Shown here piece after piece: positions 16,799 through 26,261 of a stretch of DNA of 64,000 bases. The DNA is from Psychroserpens jangbogonensis (GTDB lineage Bacteria; Bacteroidota; Bacteroidia; Flavobacteriales; Flavobacteriaceae). The position numbers and the translations under genes are program-made. The DNA is taken from positions 1 to 64,000 of the forward strand of contig NZ_JSWG01000015.1 of the NCBI RefSeq assembly GCF_000797465.1, given 5' to 3'. Position 1 is the stretch's first letter. Each line of letters opens with the position of its first letter. The notes under the pieces were generated by a model that did no database searches, had not been told where the DNA came from, and worked only from the letters and a program-made list of their open reading frames with translations.

Positions 16799-17995
16799 TT
16801 ATGTGGTCTTATTTTTTGATTGAATTTCGTCCAAAATTTGAGTTATTATCAGGCACCCTTTTATGATTTCTTCATTTGAAATGGTCAATGGTGGTGTGAT
16901 TCTTATTGCTTTTTGTTCAAAAAGTAGCCAAAATAAGATCAATCCTTTGTCTTTAGAATTTAAGATTACTTCATTTGTAATCTCTGCAGATGGAGTGATC
17001 GCTGCCAACATTAATCCTCTACCTCGAATCTCTGTGATCAATGGATGAACTAAATGTTTACGGATTAATTGTTCCTTTTCAAGAGCTTGAGATATTAAAT
17101 TTGATTCGGTAATTTCTTTAATTGTGGCTAAAGCTGCAGCGGCAATTACTGGGTGACCACCAAAGGTTGTGATGTGTCCTAATTTTGGATTTTCTTGAAG
17201 TAAATTCATCATCTTATTTGAAGCTGTAAATGCGCCTATTGGCATGCCTCCTCCAAGTCCTTTTCCAGTAACTAAAATATCTGGTACGCAATTAAAATGT
17301 TCAAAACCAAATAACTTTCCAGTTCTACCAAATCCCGTTTGTATTTCATCCAATATTAGAACTGCGCCAACTTTATTACAGCGTTCTCTTACCTTCTTTA
17401 GATAGTCATTTTGAGGTTCAATAAAACCTGCTCCACCTTGAATGGTTTCTAGAATAACTGCGGCTGTTTTTGTAGTAATATGAGATAATTCATCCTCACT
17501 ATTAAAAGTAATAAATCTAACGTCTGGAATAAGAGGTCTGAATGCTGTTTTACGTTCTTCATAACCCATAACACTTAGTGAGCCCATAGTATTGCCATGA
17601 TAAGCATCATGAGCTGCTATGATTTCACTTCTGCCAGTGAAACGTCTTGCAAGCTTTAGAGCACCTTCAACGGCTTCTGTTCCAGAATTAGTAAGATAGG
17701 TGGTTTCTAGGGATTTCGGTAAATGTTGAGCTAGAAGTTTCGTTAATTCTACAGCTGGTTCTTGAATATATTCACCATAAACCATAACATGTAAATACTT
17801 GTCTAATTGGTCTTTTATAGCTTGAATAACTTTTGGGTGTTTATGTCCTAAGCTACATGCCGAAACACCAGCAACAAAATCTAAATGCGCTTTATTGTTA
17901 GTATCATAAATGTAAGAACCTTCAGCATGAGAAATGCTCATTGCTAAAGGATGAGGTGTGGTTTGTGCTTGATATTTAAAGAAATCATCTAGCAT
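16799..17995 (-). CDS. Class III pyridoxal-phosphate aminotransferase
   Basis: This 398-residue enzyme belongs to the ornithine/acetylornithine aminotransferase fold. Visible signatures are 'TNSGTEAVEGALKLARRFTG' (cofactor phosphate binding), 'AHDAYHGNTMGSLSVMG', 'DEIQTGFGRTGKLFGFEH' (the Asp that contacts the pyridine nitrogen) and 'VTGKGLGGGMPIGAF' with the Schiff-base Lys. The amino donor cannot be read from the sequence. It is not in an arginine gene cluster. Its start overlaps the OstA-like gene upstream by one base, so the two are coupled. Confidence 0.9.
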   Translation of the reverse strand: MLDDFFKYQAQTTPHPLAMSISHAEGSYIYDTNNKAHLDFVAGVSACSLGHKHPKVIQAIKDQLDKYLHVMVYGEYIQEPAVELTKLLAQHLPKSLETTYLTNSGTEAVEGALKLARRFTGRSEIIAAHDAYHGNTMGSLSVMGYEERKTAFRPLIPDVRFITFNSEDELSHITTKTAAVILETIQGGAGFIEPQNDYLKKVRERCNKVGAVLILDEIQTGFGRTGKLFGFEHFNCVPDILVTGKGLGGGMPIGAFTASNKMMNLLQENPKLGHITTFGGHPVIAAAALATIKEITESNLISQALEKEQLIRKHLVHPLITEIRGRGLMLAAITPSAEITNEVILNSKDKGLILFWLLFEQKAIRITPPLTISNEEIIKGCLIITQILDEIQSKNKTT

Positions 17996-19797
17996 TAGTT
18001 CCCTTTTTTCGCCTTGTTAATTAAGGGTTTGGGTAGGTTATGAGTTTTTACTGCGTCTCGTTTTGCTTTGATTGCTTTGGTCGATTTAGGTAAATTTCGT
18101 TCAGCTTTATTGATCTTGTCTTTATCCTTTTCTCTTGCAGTATCCATACGTTTAAACATGGCTTCATCAAAGAATTCTTCTTCAGGAGTATAGTCATCAA
18201 GACCCTTAATAATAGGGAGTTCTAGAGGAGCGTCATCACTAAATAGGTCTTCAATGCTATTTGGACGTTCTTCTTCTCGCCAATCGAAACCTCGAAACTT
18301 TCGAGCATTTTCTGGAAATTGAGATTCTGGATATATTTCACCATCGACTTGATTAAAAAGCGTGACTATTTTATAGCCTTCTTCAAATTTCATATTGATT
18401 TTTGCAGATTTCGATTTATTGATTCCTATAAGAGAATCTTTATCGTTTCTGGAGTAAAATATGATTTCAGCATTCTTAATTATATCTAGATTGTACAGCT
18501 CATTATTTTCAAACAAACCTATTAATCGCTGACCTTTAATTTGGTTAAAACCGCCACCTATAGTGTCTTTGCTTATTAGAAATGCATTATTAAAAACCTT
18601 TAACGAATCTAGTTCTTCTTTTTCTACATTAGAGATGAGATGAATAGAATCTCCAGTCATTTGGTTTCCTAAATTCCATAGAATCGGTCTTCGTTTGGTA
18701 GCATAGGCTTCCGTAGACGAAAAGCGATCTATATTGATGAATTGAGTCAAACCAGTCTTGTGATCGGCATGAATAGAATCTGCTTTACCACTCATATCAC
18801 TCTTATACATTTTGGCATTATAAAATGCTCGTGTAATGCGATGTTCTGGCTTTCCAGTAATCATTAAAGTATCTGCGTGTATGTAGATAGAATCTGTCTC
18901 TTGAACTGTAATTGCTAAAGCACGTTTTGTAATAAACACTGAATCTTTTGCCCGAAAGACTTCTGCATAATGACCTTTGATGATACTGTTGTTAATAGTA
19001 TCTGTAACTACAATATTATTGGTTGCAGAGGCAAAGCTTCTGTTTCTATCAAAATAAAGACTGTCTCCAACAACTTCTCTGTTGTTATAATTTATTTTAG
19101 AATTTTTAAGAAAATATCCAGTATCATTATTGGTATCATAAAACCCACGCTCACAATAAATTTTACTAGAATCACCAACTATAGTTGATGGACCATACAT
19201 GTATGAATGTCCAGTATCTGAATAAAAATCGAGTTGCTTTGTATTAAGTGTGTATTGTGGATTAACTAAAACGACATCTTTAAGAAAGCGATATTTTTTT
19301 TCATTCATGTAATATCTGCCTACCTGACTTGTAATAGTTCCTGAAGAATCTCTTACCACTTTTCCAGTTGTCCTGTAATAAGCTTCTTGCTTCGTTCTGT
19401 CAAAATAAAGTGTATCTGTAGTTAAAACAGATTGCGGTTCTTTAAGGACAACATCACCAGCAGCAAAAGCCATTTTTGTAATACCACTATACTCCACATA
19501 TTCAGAAGTCATATTAATAGTATCTCCTTGTTTCACGACTACATCGCTAAAGGCTTCTATGAAATCTTCATCCTGATAATAAATAGCTTTATCACACCAC
19601 ATATCAATGCCATCATGAACAACATGAATTTGAGCTTGATCACTTCTAACAAAAGTTGTGATATTTTCTCCTTTGAGAGAATCTTTCACCGTAAAACCAG
19701 AATATTCAATTCTGATTTTTTTTGGATCCTGTGAATAGGAGTGTAGTGTTGAAAAACAACAAGCAATTATAAGTATGTATCTGAAAACTAGATTCAA
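17995..19797 (-). CDS. OstA-like protein, LptA-type beta-jellyroll
   Basis: This 600-residue protein has a signal peptide ending about residue 22 (TLHSYSQDP) and a long series of beta-strand repeats such as 'DLYFDRTKQEAYYRTTGKVV'-like units; one clear copy is 'DTLYFDRTKQEAYYRTTGK', another 'DSLYFDRNRSFASATNNIV'. This matches the OstA/LptA/LptC superfamily that moves lipopolysaccharide across the periplasm. The C-terminus is charged and Lys-rich. In Bacteroidota such a protein commonly lies near purA, as here. Direct participation in lipopolysaccharide export is inferred. Confidence 0.82.
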   Translation of the reverse strand: MNLVFRYILIIACCFSTLHSYSQDPKKIRIEYSGFTVKDSLKGENITTFVRSDQAQIHVVHDGIDMWCDKAIYYQDEDFIEAFSDVVVKQGDTINMTSEYVEYSGITKMAFAAGDVVLKEPQSVLTTDTLYFDRTKQEAYYRTTGKVVRDSSGTITSQVGRYYMNEKKYRFLKDVVLVNPQYTLNTKQLDFYSDTGHSYMYGPSTIVGDSSKIYCERGFYDTNNDTGYFLKNSKINYNNREVVGDSLYFDRNRSFASATNNIVVTDTINNSIIKGHYAEVFRAKDSVFITKRALAITVQETDSIYIHADTLMITGKPEHRITRAFYNAKMYKSDMSGKADSIHADHKTGLTQFINIDRFSSTEAYATKRRPILWNLGNQMTGDSIHLISNVEKEELDSLKVFNNAFLISKDTIGGGFNQIKGQRLIGLFENNELYNLDIIKNAEIIFYSRNDKDSLIGINKSKSAKINMKFEEGYKIVTLFNQVDGEIYPESQFPENARKFRGFDWREEERPNSIEDLFSDDAPLELPIIKGLDDYTPEEEFFDEAMFKRMDTAREKDKDKINKAERNLPKSTKAIKAKRDAVKTHNLPKPLINKAKKGN

Positions 19798-19880
19798 GGT
19801 GTAATGTTTTGCTCCAAAAATAACTAATATCTCTTCGGAATAGTATGCCTTAACAGATTTTTAATAGATGCTTTTAAAGA

Positions 19881-21152
19881 TTATCTATTGATAGTCTGCG
19901 TTCTATCTGGCCCAACTGAAACAATAGTAATAGGAATCTCTAATTCTTTTTCAAGGAACTCGATGTATTCATTGAGTTCTTTTGGAAACTGAGATACCTC
20001 TCTCATTTTGGTTAAATCTTCTTTCCAACCTTTAAAATCTGTATAAATTGGAGTTACGTTTTCGGCTTCAATATTAAAAGGTAAATGTGAAATAGTTTCT
20101 CCTTTATATTCGTATGCCGTACAAACTTTAAGCGTTTTAAAACCTGAAAGGACATCACCTTTCATCATGCTTAATTGTGTCACACCATTAACTTGACAAG
20201 CATATTTAAGTGCTACCAAATCTAACCAACCACAACGACGTGGTCGACCAGTAACTGCACCAAACTCACGACCAATGCGAGCCATTTCAGCACCAGTATT
20301 ATCAAATAATTCTGTAGGAAATGGTCCAGAACCTACACGTGTTGTATATGCTTTAAAGATTCCGAATACTTCACCAATTTTATTTGGAGCGACTCCTAAA
20401 CCAGTACAGGCACCAGAAGCTGTTGTATTTGAAGATGTCACAAATGGGTAGGTTCCAAAATCTATATCTAATAACGACCCTTGTGCACCTTCAGCTAAAA
20501 TAGGTTTCCCGTTTTTTAAAGCTTGGTTTAAATACTCTTCACTATCAATAAACTGTAATCCTTTTAAGCGTTCTATAGCGCTAAAGAATTCCTCCTCCAT
20601 TTCTTTTAAATCGTATTGAATATCTACATTGTAGAATCCAATCATAGCTTCATGCTTATTAGCTAAAGCTCTATATTTTTCTTTCCAATTTTCTGATTCA
20701 AGATCACCGATTCTAATTCCATTACGACCAGTTTTATCCATGTAAGTTGGACCAATACCTTTAAGTGTTGAACCAATTTTCGCTTTTCCTTTTGCGGTTT
20801 CAGAAGCTGCATCTAGTAAGCGATGTGTTGGCAGAATCACATGTGCTTTTCTTGAAATGATTAGGTTTGATTTGTAATCTAAATTGAATTGATCTAAACC
20901 ATCTAATTCTTGGACAAAAACAACAGGATCAATTACAACGCCATTACCAATAACATTGATAGATTCGCTATGAAAAATGCCTGAAGGAATTGTTCTTAAT
21001 ACATGTTTAATACCATCAAATTCTAAAGTGTGCCCTGCATTTGGTCCACCTTGAAAACGAGCAATAATATTGTATTTGGAGGTGAGTACATCAACAATTT
21101 TTCCTTTGCCTTCGTCTCCCCATTGTAGTCCTAGTAGTAAATCTACTGCCAT
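19881..21152 (-). CDS. purA: Adenylosuccinate synthase
   Basis: This 423-residue enzyme joins IMP and aspartate, using GTP, in the first step from IMP to AMP. The N-terminal 'LLGLQWGDEGKGK' (GDEGKGK at 12-18) holds the GTP loop and catalytic Asp13. 'GPNAGHT' near residue 37, 'GIGPTYMDKTGRNGIRI' and 'TVSVGPDRTQTI'-type ending (here IVSVGPDRTQTINR) complete the family pattern. The length is as usual. It begins 8 bases after the Fur regulator stop and is co-transcribed with it. Confidence 0.97.
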   Translation of the reverse strand: MAVDLLLGLQWGDEGKGKIVDVLTSKYNIIARFQGGPNAGHTLEFDGIKHVLRTIPSGIFHSESINVIGNGVVIDPVVFVQELDGLDQFNLDYKSNLIISRKAHVILPTHRLLDAASETAKGKAKIGSTLKGIGPTYMDKTGRNGIRIGDLESENWKEKYRALANKHEAMIGFYNVDIQYDLKEMEEEFFSAIERLKGLQFIDSEEYLNQALKNGKPILAEGAQGSLLDIDFGTYPFVTSSNTTASGACTGLGVAPNKIGEVFGIFKAYTTRVGSGPFPTELFDNTGAEMARIGREFGAVTGRPRRCGWLDLVALKYACQVNGVTQLSMMKGDVLSGFKTLKVCTAYEYKGETISHLPFNIEAENVTPIYTDFKGWKEDLTKMREVSQFPKELNEYIEFLEKELEIPITIVSVGPDRTQTINR

Positions 21153-21160
21153 TGTATAAT

Positions 21161-21616
21161 CTAGTTAGTTGGTTTATTCTTTGTTCCGTAAAAGTAAAGT
21201 GAATGATTAGAAATTGAAATATCAAATACCTCTTCGATCGTTTGTTTTATAGTCTGTATTCTAGGATCGCAGAATTCGATGACTTCACCAGTATCAGTTA
21301 AGATGACATGGTCGTGTTGTTTATCGAAGTATGATTTTTCATAATGCGCTTGATTTTGACCAAACTGATGTTTGCGAACCAAGGCACATTCCAGAAGAAT
21401 TTCAATTGTATTGTAAAGCGTAGCACGACTTACTCGATAGTTTTTATTTTTCATTTTGATATATAGAGATTCAATATCAAAATGTTCTTCACTATCATAA
21501 ATTTCTTGAAGAATAGCATAGCGCTCAGGTGTTTTTCTGTGACCTTTTTCTTCTAGAAATTTTGTAAAAACATTCTTTACAATTTCTTGGTTGCTCTGTT
21601 CTGTATTTATACTCAT
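21161..21616 (-). CDS. Fur family transcriptional regulator
   Basis: This 151-residue metal-responsive repressor has the winged-helix DNA-binding domain in residues 10-85 ('[16 protein letters not shown]', '[18 protein letters not shown]') and a dimerisation domain with '[18 protein letters not shown]'. It has only one of the usual C-terminal Cys pairs, so the structural CxxC zinc site is missing; a His-rich sensor site can still form. Whether it senses iron, zinc or peroxide is not clear. I start at ATG 21616; a TTG/ATG start eight codons earlier is less like the family. Confidence 0.9.
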   Translation of the reverse strand: MSINTEQSNQEIVKNVFTKFLEEKGHRKTPERYAILQEIYDSEEHFDIESLYIKMKNKNYRVSRATLYNTIEILLECALVRKHQFGQNQAHYEKSYFDKQHDHVILTDTGEVIEFCDPRIQTIKQTIEEVFDISISNHSLYFYGTKNKPTN

Positions 21617-21640
21617 AATTTGTGTTGCAAATTTACACAA

Positions 21641-23845
21641 TTATACTCTTGTCACCTTATCTATTCCATTAATTTTTTTAAGGTTAGCCATAAGTTTTTT
21701 CAACATAGTATTGTTGGTAACTACTACATTTATCTTTCCTGAAAAGATGCCACCATCAGTATCAAAACTTATACTTTTCATATTAACGTGCATGTTTGAC
21801 GAGATTTCTTTGGTGATATTGTTTACCAATCCTAAATTATCAATTCCAGATAAGGTGATTTGTGCAGAAAACTCCTGTTGAGACGAATCAATCCATTTGG
21901 CGAGCATGATGCGATATGCATAATTAGATCGCAAACTCAATGCATTAGGACAATTCTTTTTATGTACTTTAATTCCTTCATTAATAGTTAAAAAACCAAA
22001 TACAAGATCACCAGGAATCGGGTTACAACACGTCGATAGTTTATAATCGAGTTTTTCTTCTTCTTTACCAAAAACAAGCATATCGTATTTGGCAGTAATT
22101 TCTTCCTTGTCAATATCTGGCGCGACTGATGGTTTACGAATCTTACTTTTGATATAGCTCATAAACATATTACTTCGAGAAGCAGCATACTCCTTAAGCA
22201 TTTTATTGTCTATGGTACCAATACCAATCCTGTAAAATAAATCGAGGCTCGTTTTTAGTTTGAAATAATTCACCATTTCATTAATGGACTTCTCATCCAA
22301 ACTAATTTTCAGTTGTTTTAGCTTACGTCTCAAAATCTCTTTGCCATCTTGAGCAACCTCTTTTTTCTCATCTTTTAAAGATGATTTTATCTTGCTTCGT
22401 GCACGTGCTGTAGTAGCATAGTCTAACCAGTTACTATTTGGTTTTATGTTTTCAGAAGTTAAAATTTCTACCTGATCACCACTATTGAGCTCATGACTTA
22501 AAGGAACTAACTTCCCATTCACTTTTGCACCACGTGTTTTCATACCAACTTGAGTATGGACGCTAAATGCAAAATCTAAAGGAGTTGCACCTTTAGGCAA
22601 TGATTTTAAATCACCATTAGGAGTAAATACATAAATCTCCTTGGCGTAGAGGTTGAGTTTAAACTGCTCTACAAAATCGACAGCATTCGATTCGTTGCTT
22701 TCTAGTGCTTCTTGTAATTTGTCAATCCAAGTGTCTAATGCGTCCTCTGCATTACCTTGTTTATACTTGTAATGTGCAGCATAGCCTTTTTCGGCAATTT
22801 CATTCATTCGTTCACTACGGATTTGCACTTCTACCCAACGTCCTTTAGGTCCCATTACTGTAATGTGTAATGCTTCATAACCTGTAGATTTTGGCGATGA
22901 AATCCAATCACGTAAACGAATTGGGTTAGGAGTAAAGTGGTCGGTAACGATGGAATATATTTTCCAAGCGACAAATTTTTCGTTTTCGAAATCGCACTTG
23001 TATATAATTCTAACAGCAAATTTGTCGTACACTTCATCAAAGACAACACCTTGTTTTACCATTTTTCTCCTGATGGAATAAATAGATTTTGGTCGCCCTT
23101 TAATGTTATATTCTAAATCTTCACTATCTAAAGAATCTTCTATAACTTTTGAAAACTCTTTTATGTAATTATCCTGTTCTTCTTTACTTTCTTTAATTTT
23201 TTCAAAAATATCGTTATAAACCTCAGGTTCAGTATACTTAAGTCCTAAATCTTCAAGTTCTGTTTTAATATTGTAGAGCCCAATTCTATGTGCTAAAGGA
23301 GCATAAATGTATAAGGTTTCAGAGGCAATTTTTTCTTGTTTATCAGGTCGCATCGAATCCATTGTTTGCATGTTATGGAGCCTGTCTGCGATTTTAATAA
23401 TTATCACACGAACATCATCATTCAGCGTGAGCAACATCTTACGAAAGTTTTCTGCTTGAGTAGAAACATCTTTGTCTTTGTTTAAAGATGAGATCTTTGT
23501 GAGTCCGTCAACAATGCGTGCAATTGTTTCACCAAACATCTGGCTAATATCTGAAAGCGTATAATCTGGATTATCTTCAACCACATCATGAAGTAATGCA
23601 GCTGCAATACAGGTAGCATCTAAACCAATTTCACTCGCTACAATTTTAGCTACCGCAATTGGGTGAAAGATATAGGCTTCACCAGACTTTCGACGTTGAT
23701 CTTTATGCGCGTCAACAGCCACTTCAAACGCATGACGAATTAATTTCTTGTCAGTGGTTGAAAGCGTTTGATAGCTTACCTTAAGAAGATTTTTGTAAGC
23801 TTTTGCTATCTCTGCATTCTCTTTTTCGATGTCTACTTCTGCCAT
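21641..23845 (-). CDS. Bifunctional (p)ppGpp synthetase/hydrolase, RelA/SpoT type
   Basis: This 734-residue stringent-response enzyme has an HD hydrolase domain with HP at 61-62, HDVVED at 86-91 and 'KIADRLHNMQTM'. The synthetase domain follows with 'RPKSIYSIRRKM', 'DKFAVRIIY' and 'GYEALHITVMGPKGRWVEVQ'. A TGS domain ('IYVFTPNGDLKSLPKGAT') and a C-terminal ACT domain ('QITLSGIDNLGLVNNITK') complete it. The residues for both activities are present, so it should both make and degrade (p)ppGpp. It is the only RelA/SpoT homologue in the window and precedes the Fur regulator and purA in one direction. Confidence 0.95.
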   Translation of the reverse strand: MAEVDIEKENAEIAKAYKNLLKVSYQTLSTTDKKLIRHAFEVAVDAHKDQRRKSGEAYIFHPIAVAKIVASEIGLDATCIAAALLHDVVEDNPDYTLSDISQMFGETIARIVDGLTKISSLNKDKDVSTQAENFRKMLLTLNDDVRVIIIKIADRLHNMQTMDSMRPDKQEKIASETLYIYAPLAHRIGLYNIKTELEDLGLKYTEPEVYNDIFEKIKESKEEQDNYIKEFSKVIEDSLDSEDLEYNIKGRPKSIYSIRRKMVKQGVVFDEVYDKFAVRIIYKCDFENEKFVAWKIYSIVTDHFTPNPIRLRDWISSPKSTGYEALHITVMGPKGRWVEVQIRSERMNEIAEKGYAAHYKYKQGNAEDALDTWIDKLQEALESNESNAVDFVEQFKLNLYAKEIYVFTPNGDLKSLPKGATPLDFAFSVHTQVGMKTRGAKVNGKLVPLSHELNSGDQVEILTSENIKPNSNWLDYATTARARSKIKSSLKDEKKEVAQDGKEILRRKLKQLKISLDEKSINEMVNYFKLKTSLDLFYRIGIGTIDNKMLKEYAASRSNMFMSYIKSKIRKPSVAPDIDKEEITAKYDMLVFGKEEEKLDYKLSTCCNPIPGDLVFGFLTINEGIKVHKKNCPNALSLRSNYAYRIMLAKWIDSSQQEFSAQITLSGIDNLGLVNNITKEISSNMHVNMKSISFDTDGGIFSGKINVVVTNNTMLKKLMANLKKINGIDKVTRV

Positions 23846-24014
23846 AAAACTAAAGTAGCAATAAGAAATGTAATGAGCAATACTTTTTAGAAGGAAATTT
23901 TTATTGATGAATATTACATCAGATATATCGAATCTGTAGCAAGAAAAAAAGGTGGATCTTTATTTTAATAAAGAAGAAAACGCTATTAATTTTTTAAAAT
24001 TATCATAAGCTAAT

Positions 24015-25247
24015 TTATTTCCTCAAATTCCGAACACGTTCCAAAAGTGTCGGATGCGAATAATGCATCCAAACATATGATGGATGTGGTGTTAGGTTAC
24101 TCAAACTATTTTTTGATAATTTTTTAAGTGAAGTGATTAACGGTTCAGCTTTGTATGTCGTTTTTGCATAATCATCAGCTTGGTATTCAAATTTTCGTGA
24201 GATGTAATTCATAGCTAATCCTATAATTTCTGAAATAGGCGAGTACAGCATTCCGAAAGCAATTAAGCCAACATGAAAACTTGGGATTTCAACGCCTAAC
24301 GCATTTGACAATAATGGATTTGCTATAAAATTCGACAAAATGAATAACATCAATCCTGTAAGTAATATGGAGGTCACTAGATTAAAAATAATATGTTTCC
24401 GTTTATAATGACCAACTTCATGGGCTAAAACGGCTACGATTTCTTCTTCCTCTAAATCCTTAACTAAGGTATCGTAAAGCGTGATACGTTTTTCGCTTCC
24501 GAAACCAGAAAAGTACGCATTGCCTTTTGTACTGCGTTTAGAACCATCAATAACAAAAATGTTTTTTAAACTGAAACCAACAGATTGTGCATATTCTGAA
24601 ATTTGTTCCCTCAAGGTTCCATCTTCTAAAGGTGTTTGCTTATTGAAAATAGGCACGATAAGTTTGGCATAAAACAGGTTCATGAATATTGTAAATACAG
24701 TTATAATTCCCCAAGTATATAACCAAAATTGTTCCTGTGTTTGTTGGTAAAACCAAATGATAAGAGCTAAAATTGCGCCACCTAATAAGGCTGACATAAT
24801 TAGCCCTTTTATTTTATCTAGAATAAAGGTTTTAATTGTGGTTTTGTTAAATCCGAATTTCTCTTCAATAACAAAGGTTTTGTAGACCGAAAAAGGTAAT
24901 GAAATAATATCGCTACAAAACATAATAATCCCGAAGAAAATCAATGCAATACCTATAGGGTTTTCTGTGTAGGTTCTCGCAATATTGTCAACAAATTCAA
25001 ATCCGTCTAAGAGCAAAAAGCCTAGAGTTAAAATTATAGAAAACGCAGAACTATAAATTCCGAACTTATAATTTGTTTTTTTATACGCTTGCGACTTTTT
25101 GTATTCGGCTTCGTCATAGACATCATTAAGCTCTTCTGGAATGGCATCATCATAACGTTTAGCATTAAGTGTATCCAGCACTTTATCAATAATAAAGTTG
25201 ATAACAATAATGCTTATAATGATATAGAATAAAGTAGTTGAGGTCAT
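24015..25247 (-). CDS. M48 family membrane metallopeptidase, Ste24/HtpX-like
   Basis: This 410-residue membrane protease has N-terminal helices, a peptidase domain with the zinc motif HEVGH at about residue 276 ('VAVLAHEVGHYKRKH') and the third zinc ligand probably in 'RKFEYQADDYA' (about 365). The size and the helices on both sides of the motif match the Ste24 (CAAX-protease-like) subgroup better than HtpX. Expected substrates are damaged or mislocalised membrane proteins; this is inferred. It is 6 bases upstream of nothing on its strand except the SpoU gene, which reads in the same direction 7 bases before its start. Confidence 0.92.
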   Translation of the reverse strand: MTSTTLFYIIISIIVINFIIDKVLDTLNAKRYDDAIPEELNDVYDEAEYKKSQAYKKTNYKFGIYSSAFSIILTLGFLLLDGFEFVDNIARTYTENPIGIALIFFGIIMFCSDIISLPFSVYKTFVIEEKFGFNKTTIKTFILDKIKGLIMSALLGGAILALIIWFYQQTQEQFWLYTWGIITVFTIFMNLFYAKLIVPIFNKQTPLEDGTLREQISEYAQSVGFSLKNIFVIDGSKRSTKGNAYFSGFGSEKRITLYDTLVKDLEEEEIVAVLAHEVGHYKRKHIIFNLVTSILLTGLMLFILSNFIANPLLSNALGVEIPSFHVGLIAFGMLYSPISEIIGLAMNYISRKFEYQADDYAKTTYKAEPLITSLKKLSKNSLSNLTPHPSYVWMHYSHPTLLERVRNLRK

Positions 25248-25253
25248 GAGTGT

Positions 25254-26054
25254 TTATTTGAAATCTCGTTGTCTTTTCGCTTCAAAAATAAGAATTCCTG
25301 CTGCAACTGAAACGTTCATACTGTCTATTTCACCTTGCATTGGAATAATTATATTTTGAGTAGATGCTTCCAGCCATTCATTAGTAAGACCATCAGCTTC
25401 AGTACCTACAACAATTGCTGTTGGTTTGGTGTAGTTTTGAGTATGGTAATCTGTTGAAGCTTGTAAAGCAGCGCAATAAGTATTTATATTATTCTGATTA
25501 AGAAATTCAATAATTTCTGTTGTAGAACCCATCGCTATCTGATTTGTAAACAGACAGCCTACGCTGGAGCGAATGATATTTGGGTTGTATAAATCGGTTT
25601 TTGGATTGGCAATAATTACAGCATCAACTTTAGCAGCATCTGCTGTTCGTAACAAAGCTCCAATGTTTCCTGGCTTTTCTGGAGCTTCAGCAATTAAAAT
25701 TAAAGAATTTTTATGGTCAAGTTGTAAATTCTCTATCAGATGAGATTTGCTTTTGGCTATGGCAATAATGCCTTCAGTGGTATTGCGATGAGCTAATTTT
25801 TGAAACACGTCTTTTGAAATTTCAATAGTATCACTAATCAAAGAAGAGAATTGCTCTAATTGTTCTACTGAAATAAATTCTGGATAATATAACAAGGTTT
25901 TAATTTCAAAATGCCCTTTGATAGCTAAAGATAATTCTCTCTGACCTTCAATTAAAAACAATCCTGTTTTTTTACGTTCACGAGATTTCTCCTTTAAAAC
26001 AAGTATTTGTTTTACCAATGGATTTTGTGTGCTCGTAATCTCTTTGTGTTGCAT
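25254..26054 (-). CDS. TrmH/SpoU family RNA 2'-O-methyltransferase
   Basis: This 266-residue protein has an N-terminal substrate-binding domain (1-100, 'EKSRERKKTGLFLIEGQREL') and a C-terminal SPOUT domain with 'EAPEKPGNIGALLRTADAA' (motif 1, with the catalytic Arg), 'AIVVGTEADGL' (motif 2) and 'IPMQGEIDSMNVSVAAGILI' (motif 3). It transfers methyl from S-adenosylmethionine to a ribose 2'-OH in rRNA or tRNA; the target is not known. It shares an operon with the M48 protease, with a gap of 6 bases. Confidence 0.92.
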   Translation of the reverse strand: MQHKEITSTQNPLVKQILVLKEKSRERKKTGLFLIEGQRELSLAIKGHFEIKTLLYYPEFISVEQLEQFSSLISDTIEISKDVFQKLAHRNTTEGIIAIAKSKSHLIENLQLDHKNSLILIAEAPEKPGNIGALLRTADAAKVDAVIIANPKTDLYNPNIIRSSVGCLFTNQIAMGSTTEIIEFLNQNNINTYCAALQASTDYHTQNYTKPTAIVVGTEADGLTNEWLEASTQNIIIPMQGEIDSMNVSVAAGILIFEAKRQRDFK

Positions 26055-26261
26055 TCGATGTTTTATTCAGTATATTTGAATATCCGCAAATTTACACTTT
26101 TATGGTGCAATAGCAAGGTCTTCTGCACATTAGAATTTTCCAGATTTTTAATATTGAAGGTAGGGAAACGTATCACTTACTTGTTATAGTATTGACATCA
26201 ATTCATTTAAGTATTAACACTTAATTTGATTGTAAGAAACAACTAACCAAACTCTTTTCGT

